A stretch of 64,000 nucleotides of DNA. Source: Paenibacillus sp. BSR1-1. GTDB lineage: Bacteria; Bacillota; Bacilli; Bacillales; Cytobacillaceae. The notes under the pieces are model-generated. The model was given only the letters and a program-made list of their open reading frames with translations, made no database searches and was not told the DNA's origin. Of this stretch, positions 1-7,321 are shown piece by piece. The position numbers were made by a program, and so were the translations under genes. Location: assembly GCF_030403775.1 (NCBI RefSeq), contig NZ_JAQMWQ010000013.1, positions 1 through 64,000 of the forward strand. Reading direction: 5' to 3'. Every line of letters starts with the position of its first letter. Positions within the stretch are counted from its first letter, which is position 1.

Positions 1-267
1 GGAAAACTCACCATTTCTGGTCCTGGGTACCTTTAGCTTTAGTTTGCCAATACCTAAGATCAATTCACGTTCATAGTAGCCGTTTCGGTAGTCCCGGCGA
101 TCTGGAGAACGTTCATAAGCAGCGGCCTGTAAATAATCGTCCCTCTCTTTTTCCATGACTTCATTAAGAACTAAGACAATCGCTGATTTAATCACCATAT
201 CCAGGTTAGAATTGATGACGGATTCTTTTAAAAGGTCTAAATCTAGGTTAAACTGTAAGTGAGTCAT
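1..267 (-). CDS. IS256-family transposase, N-terminal fragment (cut by window edge)
   Basis: Eighty-nine codons are visible, starting at the ATG at 265-267 behind an AGAGG ribosome site. The segment RSPDRRDYRNGYYER followed by KLKLKVPRTRNGEFS is characteristic of the N-terminal part of Mutator-type (IS256) transposases, which catalyse cut-and-paste or circle-mediated transposition with a DDE active site. The catalytic residues lie beyond the window. No frameshift is seen in this part, so the element may be active. Confidence 0.88.
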   Translation of the reverse strand, partial: MTHLQFNLDLDLLKESVINSNLDMVIKSAIVLVLNEVMEKERDDYLQAAAYERSPDRRDYRNGYYERELILGIGKLKLKVPRTRNGEFS

Positions 268-340
268 TTTAATCCTCTTTTCATTGTTTATCGTCGCTGA
301 AAACAGTGTTGCCAAGAGTGAATAAAATGACTCTTTGTTT

Positions 341-364
341 TTACACAATTATATGGACTTTATC
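341..364. repeat. IS256-family terminal inverted repeat
   Basis: This is the outer end of the insertion sequence next to the transposase start. Read inward on the minus strand it begins GATAAAGTCC and continues with an AT-rich stretch, as IS256 relatives do. It contributes the last two bases (GA) of the stop codon that truncates the neighbouring surface-protein gene. Confidence 0.7.
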
Positions 365-2435
365 AGGTTTTTCCAATCGACTCCCAATTCCCGTTGCCGT
401 AATTGTCAAAGAAATTTAATTCAGTTACGGTCCATTGACCGCTTTCTTCTCTTGACCCAATCGTAAAGGTTCCAACCCATTTATCCAATTCGGCATTGTG
501 GGTCAAATCAACGATTCTGCCCTCGCCGCTTGGGCTGGTTAAATAAGCATAAGCTTCTCTTACCCCGGATTGTTCATCATGAAGGGAGGCCGTAATCGTT
601 AAATCTTCGCCAAAGTTGACTTCAGCTGCCGATAATTCAATATTCTCAAACGTCGGAGCAGTTCCATCATAATCCGGATTTTCAATTGTTACAGTCTGCT
701 GCGGGTAGCTCCAATCATTATTTCCGACTGTGTCCTCGAAAAATACAGAAAGTTCATAGCTTCCATTCGAATCGGTTTTATCAACCGTATAGGTTCCAAC
801 CCAGTATCCAGAAGTATGGTCATACGTTAAGTCGATTTGCTGACCGTGCTCGAATTCCGTGTTATATATATCAACAAAGACTTGAGCCACTTCTGATTGT
901 GTATCGCTCACTTTTGCTTTGAACGTTAACGTTTCTCCCACTTTTGCCGATTCAGGGCTTACTTCAAACGATTCGAGCGTTGGTGCGGTAAAATCAGCAT
1001 CTGGATTATCAATGGTAATTTCGCCATGATTATTCCATGTTCCATTGCCTGCCATATCACTCACACGATCCTCGACAGTCCAAGTGCCTGGCTCATCATT
1101 TGACTGAACTTTATAGGTGCCAACCCATTTACCAAGAGCGTCATCATAATTTAAAGAAAGCCAGCGGAATTGTCCGGATGGGCTATTCAGATAAACCTCA
1201 ACTTCGCCAACTCCTGACTGATCATCAGTAATAGACGCAGTAAAGGTGATTTCTTCATTTGGTTTTGCTGTCAATGTGGAAATTTGAAAGTCCTCGACCA
1301 CTGGCGGTGTATAATCGCCGTCATTGTGAACCTCTAACGTCTGTTCTAGTGTTTTTTCTCCATAGTTCCCAATCTTATCACTTGCCTGAATTTGTATTTC
1401 GTACGTGCCAGGCTTAAGGTAACCTGGAATACTAATCGTTGTTTCCCAAAGCCCAGTCGATGGGTTTTTGACAAGATCATAACTGTAGCACTCATCGTTA
1501 CTGCACAATAATGTGTAGGCGTAGTCCACACCAGACTTATCATCTGAAATGTCTGCCTTCACCGTTAGTTCGTCACCAGGATTAACCACCTGTTGGTTTA
1601 CGGTCACATCGCCAATGACCGGCCCCTTGTAGTCACCATTTTCATTGGTTACCTGGAACGTAGAGGAATCGTACGAATAATTTCCAGCCTTATCAATCAC
1701 GTTTACATCTAGTGTCCAATCACCTGGATAGGCATTGGCACCAATCGTAGACGATCCTTTCCATTCGTCGGCCGTGCTGTTATATGTAAAAATCACTTCA
1801 CCTTCATAGTAACCATCCGGGTTGAACAAATTTCCCTTTACCGATTGGATTCCCAGATTATCGGTAACCTTTGCCGTTACATTAACCTGCTCTCCTGCCT
1901 GAACCGGCTGCGGGTCAATCGTTACTTTTTCAATGACTGCAGGATCAAAATCTCCATTTGGGTTCGTGACATTGATTGATTCATTTGTATCTCCGTATGA
2001 ATAATTCCCTGCCTTATCATACATATCAAAATAAAGATACCATGTCCCCTCATGGTCATAGTCCGCGATTTTATAGGTACCGCTCCAATTCCCTGTCTCG
2101 TTGTTATAAGTCAGGTCTACCGTTTTATCGGAATTGCCATAAAAGATGGCTTGTACCGAACCTACACCTGATTCGTCATCTGTTACTTTTGCGGTAATCG
2201 TAACAGTATCGCCAACCGCTGCCTCTTTTGGTGTAATTGTTGCGGATTCCAGCACAGGACCGTTATAGTCCTCTGTATATTCTAAGGAATTTGCGGTTTC
2301 CTCAGAATTCACTAGTTTGCTAGTGTTAGCTTGTAAATTTATGCCTGTACTGCTTTGTGAACTAGTATTCGCCAATCCTGCCCCAGGCAAGGAAATCAAT
2401 AGGCTCATTACTAGTAAAAAAACCTTTCTAAACAA
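363..2435 (-). pseudogene. Ig-like repeat secreted protein, 3' end removed by IS insertion
   Basis: An exported protein of about 690 residues with a signal peptide (hydrophobic core then LPGAGLA at about residues 16-22) and about six Ig-like repeats of roughly 100 residues. Each repeat has the pattern 'V..G..(T/V).(K/T)A.(V/I)(T/S)D..SGV' and ends in a 'D.AGN' loop. The TTG at 2433-2435 is preferred as start because it lies behind a GGGGGA ribosome site and gives MFRKVFLL, matching the starts of the two downstream paralogues (MGKKFILL, MGRKIFLF). The reading frame stops in the last repeat at GKT, where the paralogue reads GKTFTVTNPDAD. The TGA is formed from one gene base plus two IS bases. 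The C-terminal wall-binding repeats present in both paralogues are missing, so a secreted product would probably not be retained at the wall. Confidence 0.85.
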
Positions 2436-2547
2436 ACCATTTTCCCCCAATTCTTTTTATCTATTAACCAATTAACAATTATACCCCTATCATACAATTA
2501 ATTCCATAATATTAGGAAAAAAATAATAGGGAAATATTGCTATTCCC

Positions 2548-3123
2548 CTATGATAATTTTGCTAATTCAGTTTTTAGTTTTTTATAACGTTCCATTTTTT
2601 TGGCTTGATAGTCTGCGGTAAATTCCTGACCTGCGTCTTTGTTGGCCGTATCTTTTTCTAAGGATTTATAGTAAAAATCGAATTGTGATTTCGTCTTTTG
2701 CTCATAATTTTCTAAGATTGCCTCATACTTAGGCTTAAATTGAGTTAAATCTTCCTTTCGTTCCTTTTTGGCCTTATACTCCGTTTTGGCCTGCTCAATT
2801 AAGGAGTCCACTCGTTTGTCAGCTGTATTATTGATTTGTTCGAAGTCCATTCGATATTTTTCTAATTGCTTGTCCTTGTTTTCTTTTGTTGCTGTGTTTT
2901 CAGTGGTTTTTCCAGTGGTTTTTCCTTTGGCGGTTCCTGTCTGAAAGGTGCTGGTCGCTGCTTTTTCTATTTGTTTTGTTTGGGTGGTGTTGGCCTTGCT
3001 CTCTTGATTTACTGATGTTTGTTTTTGGCCAGCGGATGTTTTTTCATTTTGATTATTTATTAGAAAAATAGATATAAAGATAACTCCCAAAATACCTATC
3101 CCAAAAATCAGTCCCTTTTTCAT
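2548..3123 (-). CDS. membrane-anchored coiled-coil protein of unknown function
   Basis: I do not recognise the family. The ATG at 3121-3123 is chosen over upstream options because AGGAGG precedes it by 9 bases. It gives 191 residues: MKKGLIFGIGILGVIFISIFLI (an N-terminal membrane anchor), a Thr/Ser/Lys-rich linker with repeated TTGKTT-like segments to about residue 80, then a Lys/Glu/Gln-rich helix-forming region likely to be a coiled coil facing outside the cell. It sits between the truncated Ig protein and a VOC gene and has its own upstream spacer. Confidence 0.7.
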   Translation of the reverse strand: MKKGLIFGIGILGVIFISIFLINNQNEKTSAGQKQTSVNQESKANTTQTKQIEKAATSTFQTGTAKGKTTGKTTENTATKENKDKQLEKYRMDFEQINNTADKRVDSLIEQAKTEYKAKKERKEDLTQFKPKYEAILENYEQKTKSQFDFYYKSLEKDTANKDAGQEFTADYQAKKMERYKKLKTELAKLS

Positions 3124-3185
3124 TTCCTTTTTCCTCCTAAAAAATATAGTCATTTATATAATTAATATAAATTGATGGAAATAAC

Positions 3186-3222
3186 AAGGGAAAAAGGTAG
3201 ATTTCATTTAGAAATCTACCTT
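3186..3222 (-). terminator. intrinsic terminator of the VOC gene
   Basis: A 12-bp perfect stem (3194-3205 with 3211-3222, 5-base loop) is followed on the minus strand by a T-rich stretch. The VOC gene stop codon TAG at 3216-3218 lies inside the stem. The other strand also has a T run, so it may work both ways. Confidence 0.75.
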
Positions 3223-3680
3223 TTTTTTGGGGATTGCTGGTTCCACTGGCTGAGGTGGACGACACCCAGTTCAGGCTGCGAGTCTCCTTCTAGTACAGCC
3301 AAATATTCAAGCGAGTTCCCATCCGGATCCTCGAAGTAGTAACACGCGGCCGGCATCCAGGCATGGACAACCGGTTCCGATGCATCTAATCCAAACGCAG
3401 GCCGAAGCTTGATTCCTTTGCTTTCAAGGTATTGCGGCAGTTCATGTAATTGTTCTAAGGATAGTGCGAAAGCGAAGTGCTTTTTGAAAAATTGGTCCTC
3501 CGAGACTTCCCAAACTCCGAGCATTTGCTCTTTTGTACCAGGTTCACCAAGCCAGAAAAAGGCGGCCCTTCTTTCGTTAAGCACATAGGCAAGATCCAGG
3601 TCGAGTGTTTGATAGAATTCGATTGATTTTTCTAGGTTTTTACAGTAAACATGGGTTTCATATAGTTTCGCATTTCTCAT
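3216..3680 (-). CDS. VOC (glyoxalase/dioxygenase superfamily) protein
   Basis: A 154-residue protein with the vicinal-oxygen-chelate fold pattern: an N-terminal 'ETHVYCKNLEKSIEFYQTL' beta-alpha start and a C-terminal 'YYFEDPDGNSLEYLAVL' strand whose Glu is the usual metal ligand position. Family members include glyoxalases, fosfomycin-resistance enzymes and dioxygenases; the substrate cannot be read from sequence. The ATG at 3678-3680 is preferred over the upstream TTG. Stand-alone gene with a terminator overlapping its stop. Confidence 0.8.
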   Translation of the reverse strand: MRNAKLYETHVYCKNLEKSIEFYQTLDLDLAYVLNERRAAFFWLGEPGTKEQMLGVWEVSEDQFFKKHFAFALSLEQLHELPQYLESKGIKLRPAFGLDASEPVVHAWMPAACYYFEDPDGNSLEYLAVLEGDSQPELGVVHLSQWNQQSPKKR

Positions 3681-3782
3681 TGAGCCTACCACCAATCTGT
3701 ATTAGATGATTTCATTTTAGTGGTTTTGTTGGTTGGAGACATTGTGCTTTGGTGGGATTATTTCTCCATCAAAAGTCGCAGG

Positions 3783-4229
3783 TTATTCTTTTGTCGATCT
3801 GCCCTTGGCCTTGTCGCCTCTTAAGATCATACATGTACTGGTGGAATGGGCAACAAGGCTTTCTTTTTCATCATAAACATGGCATTCAAGCAGGCCGATC
3901 GAGTTCCCCTTCTTGATAACTTGTCCAACAGCACGAAGCTTTGATTTCCAAATTGGTTTCAGAAAGTTTAGTTTTATTTCCACTGTGGTAAAAGCCTCAT
4001 CGTCCGCCAAAGTGCTCGCGAACGCATACCCCATCGCGGCATCCGAAAGGTCGCAGAGGATTCCGCCATGTAGTGTCCCCATTGGATTGTACAGCCGTTC
4101 CGTGGTTTCCATCTCCATGACCACTCTTCCCTCTTCCAGTCCAACTAGTTCAATCCCGAGCAGCTGCGTAATCGGTGCTCCAGGAGCATCCCCGGTTAAT
4201 ACCTTATTTAATTGATTATAATGCTTCAT
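3783..4229 (-). CDS. PaaI-type hotdog-fold thioesterase
   Basis: A 148-residue acyl-CoA thioesterase-like protein. The stretch 'NPMGTLHGGILCDLSDAAMG' is the hotdog active-site helix region with the HGG motif of PaaI/4HBT enzymes that hydrolyse (aryl)acyl-CoA. The start is the ATG at 4227-4229 (MKHYNQ): GGAGG lies 8 bases upstream, and the in-frame ATG 15 bases earlier overlaps that ribosome site, so it is unlikely to be used. The substrate is unknown. Confidence 0.85.
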   Translation of the reverse strand: MKHYNQLNKVLTGDAPGAPITQLLGIELVGLEEGRVVMEMETTERLYNPMGTLHGGILCDLSDAAMGYAFASTLADDEAFTTVEIKLNFLKPIWKSKLRAVGQVIKKGNSIGLLECHVYDEKESLVAHSTSTCMILRGDKAKGRSTKE

Positions 4230-4341
4230 CGTTATAGCCTCCATTTACATAGTTAGAATTTTCTGTACTTTTTATAAAAATCATACCATAAACTGTCTCT
4301 TTTTTAACAACAAGAAGCGGCTGATCTATTTATTCGATAAT

Positions 4342-4378
4342 GGCAAAAAAACTCCCTCGGTCAATTTGCCAAGGGAGT
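4342..4378 (-). terminator. intrinsic terminator of the second Ig-like surface protein
   Basis: Ten-bp stem with one mismatch (4351-4360 with 4369-4378) followed on the minus strand by seven T. It lies just after the stop at 4386. A related hairpin follows the third paralogue at about 7284-7317. Confidence 0.75.
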
Positions 4379-4385
4379 CACAGAT

Positions 4386-6455
4386 TTATTTTAATGCGCC
4401 AGTTTTGTCAAAATAATAGGTTTTTCCAGAGATTCTTACCGAGCCTGTCATCATTCCGCCGCTCGGGTTAAAGTAGTACCATTTTGTGCCGAGCTTTAAC
4501 CAGCCGGTTAACATTGCTCCGCTGGACTTGAAATAATACCAAACCGAGTTCACCTTCAGCCAGCCAGTGGCCATCGCCCCGCTGGAGTTAAGGTAATACC
4601 AGGCTGAACCGCTCTTCAGCCATCCGGTTTGCATAATGCCCGCACCATTGAAATAATACCAAGCTGTTCCGACCTTCAGCCAGCCTGTTTTTGCGATATG
4701 GGTCGTTGGATCATAGTAATACCAGTATCCATCCTTTTTCACCCAGCCGGAAAGTCTTGCTTTTACAACGAAGATTGTTGTTTCCTCACTGGTATTTCCA
4801 GCGATATCTGTTGCTGTGACATATAAAGGGCTGTCTGCCCACTGAGCTGGAATCTTGACCACAAACTTGCCATCCGCTCCGGCAATGGCGGTGTAACGAT
4901 TGGAACCTCCACTCTTCACGGTTACTATTGAGCCTGGTTCAGCTTGGCCCGTAACCGTGGTATCTATGTCGGTTACTTCATTGACAATCGGTTTAGCTGG
5001 TGCGATAAGGTCAGCATTGGGATTATCAATGGTAATTTGACTAACGCCAAGTATCACGATTTCGTTACTATTGGTATCCTTTGGATGTACATCAATCCTC
5101 CAGACCCCAGGGGCATCATTGAGCTGAACACGGTAAGACCCTTCCCATTTTCCTGTAGCTTTATTAAAAATTAAGTTCACGTTACGGTTTTGGTAGGTGG
5201 TCAAGTTGAACAGATAGAGACTAACCTCCTGAACACTTGACTGTTTATCTGCCACCGTCGCAGAAAAATGAATTTCTTCGTTAAGCTTTGCTGTTTGCGG
5301 TGTTACCTGAAAATTAGTAAGTTCAGGAGCAGTATAATCTTCCTCCGGATTTACTAATTTTAAAACCTGATCAATTTTTGGATAGGTTAGGTTTCCTGCT
5401 TTATCATAAACCTGTATATCAATTTGATAGGTGCCTGCCAACATATACCGGTCAATTCGAAGGGTCGTTTCCCACAATCCAGTTGCAGGGTTTTTTGAAA
5501 AAGGTGACTGATAGCATTGTACGTCGCAAATGCGCAGCTCCGCCGTGGCCACACCGGATTTGTCATCCGTGATGTTAGCCGTAACCTTCAGTTCATCGCC
5601 AATTTTGACCTCTTGTTTGTTTATGGTGATATTGTCGACCTTGGGAGGAGTAAAATCTGCCAGCTCATTGGTCAGCTGGAAGTTTTTGTTTACGGTTGTC
5701 ACGTTACTAGGTATATCTTTAGCTTGAATTTGTAATTTCCAATCGCCAGGCTTCGTATTTCCTTCAAATGTGTGGATGAAATACCACTCATCCTTGCTGC
5801 TGTCGTACGTAAGAGGCTTGCCTGTCCAGATTGAGCCGTCTGGGCTTACAAAATCTGCCTTAACCGATTTCATGCCAATATTATCGGCTGCTTTGACAGT
5901 GACCTTAAAAGGCTCGCCTGCTTTTACTGTTTGCGGCTCCATGGTAATACTGTTAACCTGTGGACCCACACGGTCTTCGTTCGGGTTAATGACTTTAATG
6001 GCTTGTGCATATTTAAACCACCAGTACTCCTTGCTAAAAAGTAAAAAGTCAAGATGCCAGTACCCTTGATGGTCATATTCCTTTATTTGATAGGTTCCGG
6101 TCCACGTTCCATCTGTACTATTGAATTTCATGTCGATGATTTTATCGGTTTCCCCGTAAAACTCTGCTTGGACTTTATCGATCACATAGGATGGCGAGTT
6201 TATTTTTGCAGTAATCGTAATGATGTCGCCAACTCTTGCCTCGCTTGGTGTAACTGTATAGCTTTCGAGCGAAGGCTCCTGTGTTGTTTCGATACTTAAT
6301 TTTGGCTGTGTCTGTTGGTTTTGATTGGTTAAGCTGTTAGTGTTGGCTGACTTTATGCTCGTTTGGCTGCTCGTGTTGTCAACTCCACTTGCCAGCCCTG
6401 CCCCCGGCAGACTTAACATTAAACATATTAATAATAGGATGAACTTTTTGCCCAA
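4386..6455 (-). CDS. secreted Ig-like repeat protein with C-terminal cell-wall-binding repeats
   Basis: A 689-residue protein starting at TTG (6453-6455) behind GAGGGGG. It has a signal peptide (LPGAGLASG), four to five Ig-like repeats of about 100 residues, one bacterial Ig domain of the 'PAKP.V..VTD.D..VTG.AEPGS.V.V' type at about residues 475-560, then about six 20-residue repeats of the form 'GWLK.G..WYY(F/L)N.SGAM.T'. These repeats are the aromatic choline/glucan-binding type that attach proteins to wall polymers without covalent linkage. An adhesive or structural surface role is likely but inferred. It is paralogous to its neighbours at 363-2435 and 7322-9697. Confidence 0.88.
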   Translation of the reverse strand: MGKKFILLLICLMLSLPGAGLASGVDNTSSQTSIKSANTNSLTNQNQQTQPKLSIETTQEPSLESYTVTPSEARVGDIITITAKINSPSYVIDKVQAEFYGETDKIIDMKFNSTDGTWTGTYQIKEYDHQGYWHLDFLLFSKEYWWFKYAQAIKVINPNEDRVGPQVNSITMEPQTVKAGEPFKVTVKAADNIGMKSVKADFVSPDGSIWTGKPLTYDSSKDEWYFIHTFEGNTKPGDWKLQIQAKDIPSNVTTVNKNFQLTNELADFTPPKVDNITINKQEVKIGDELKVTANITDDKSGVATAELRICDVQCYQSPFSKNPATGLWETTLRIDRYMLAGTYQIDIQVYDKAGNLTYPKIDQVLKLVNPEEDYTAPELTNFQVTPQTAKLNEEIHFSATVADKQSSVQEVSLYLFNLTTYQNRNVNLIFNKATGKWEGSYRVQLNDAPGVWRIDVHPKDTNSNEIVILGVSQITIDNPNADLIAPAKPIVNEVTDIDTTVTGQAEPGSIVTVKSGGSNRYTAIAGADGKFVVKIPAQWADSPLYVTATDIAGNTSEETTIFVVKARLSGWVKKDGYWYYYDPTTHIAKTGWLKVGTAWYYFNGAGIMQTGWLKSGSAWYYLNSSGAMATGWLKVNSVWYYFKSSGAMLTGWLKLGTKWYYFNPSGGMMTGSVRISGKTYYFDKTGALK

Positions 6456-6770
6456 CCTGTTTTCCCCCTCATTCTAGTAAAATGTCATTTTTTAACAGAA
6501 ATAGAACAACACTCCTAAATCCTTTTTATTTTAACAGGGTAAGCAAGTGGTTGGGAAGCAAATCTATGAATATTATTTGAATTTTGTGCAAGGTAAACAG
6601 TGTTTTAGGAAGTGGCCGTCAGGGTATTGTGACCTTCCTAAAAAGAGACCGATATATTTTAAGAGTGGCCGAACAATCGTCAGGCCCGCAAAATAAGAAG
6701 ATTTCTTTTTTTAATGGAGAGGATTTTTTTAATAAAGAGAGAAATTCTTTTCATTAAGGGGGCCGAATAT
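6456..6770. other. intergenic region with an inverted repeat
   Basis: No gene is visible in these 315 bases. The right part holds a 10-bp inverted repeat (6603-6612, TTTTAGGAAG, with 6634-6643) enclosing 21 bases. It could be a weak plus-strand hairpin or an operator ahead of the small gene at 6771. Leader sequences of the two divergent genes fill the rest. Confidence 0.5.
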
Positions 6771-7097
6771 ATGAAAAGAATTCGAGTTATTTTGATGGTG
6801 TTGGTTAGCCTAGGCGTAATCCTCTTATTTACGTTGAAGCTAACGAACCCTGCTGAGGCCGAGTTTGAGGACTGGGTCAGTGCAAAGTACGGTATTCAAT
6901 GTGTGAATGGGATTTGTCAGCAAACTACTAAAGATGGTACCTTTCCTTTAATTCCCACGATGAATAAGTTAGCCGCCAATCCTTTCTTTATTTATATTGA
7001 AAAAAGATACAGTGCTGGAGATTCGGGTATTGTCACAGTGAAAAGTATGGGGATGTTTGGTACATTTTTTACCTTGCAGTATTTGAGTCATTATTAA
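6771..7097 (+). CDS. small exported or membrane-anchored protein, possibly DUF4359
   Basis: 108 residues, starting at the ATG at 6771 behind AAGGGGG. An upstream in-frame start gives an implausible basic extension and has no ribosome site. Residues 1-22 form a membrane/signal segment (MKRIRVILMVLVSLGVILLF), followed by 'NPAEAEFEDWV' and two Cys in 'IQCVNGICQQ' that could form a disulphide outside the cell. The layout resembles DUF4359 proteins, but I assign that only tentatively. It is the only plus-strand gene between the paralogous surface genes. Confidence 0.65.
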   Translation: MKRIRVILMVLVSLGVILLFTLKLTNPAEAEFEDWVSAKYGIQCVNGICQQTTKDGTFPLIPTMNKLAANPFFIYIEKRYSAGDSGIVTVKSMGMFGTFFTLQYLSHY

Positions 7098-7120
7098 TGG
7101 GCGCCAATGACTTTTGATGG

Positions 7121-7270
7121 TTATTTGCTGATTGAGCTGCGTTATCCGCTGATTGGCATTCGCTATCCGCTGATTGACACCACTTATCGGCTGATTGTGC
7201 TCACTATCCGCTGATTGGCTCCCTTTATCCGCTGATTGAAGACCGCTATCCGCTAATTGCCACCCTCTAT
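7121..7270. repeat. intergenic 21-bp periodic array, core CCGCTGATTG
   Basis: Seven consecutive units of 21 bp (one of 20) with a conserved core (TAT)CCGCTGATTG and about 8 variable bases per unit. It lies just downstream of the small gene ending at 7097. Any open frames across it are repeat artefacts and lack starts. Confidence 0.85.
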
Positions 7271-7283
7271 CCCCCACTACAAA

Positions 7284-7317
7284 CGAAAAACCCCCTCAGC
7301 CATCCGGCCAAGGGAGC
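7284..7317 (-). terminator. intrinsic terminator of the third Ig-like surface protein
   Basis: An imperfect hairpin (CTCCCT ... AGGGGG on the minus strand) followed by TTTTT. It resembles the terminator at 4342-4378, consistent with duplication of the whole gene unit. Confidence 0.6.
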
Positions 7318-7321
7318 CCTC

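Larger units (their letters stand above)
1..364 (-). mobile_element. IS256-family insertion sequence, terminal part (continues past window start)
   Basis: The first 267 bases encode the N-terminus of a Mutator/IS256-type transposase on the minus strand, and 341-364 read outward-in as GATAAAGTCC followed by ATATAATTGTGTAA, which resembles IS256-family terminal repeats. The element boundary is placed at 364/365 because the neighbouring surface-protein gene stops exactly there. The expected short target duplication would start at 365, but its partner lies outside the window. Confidence 0.85.
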
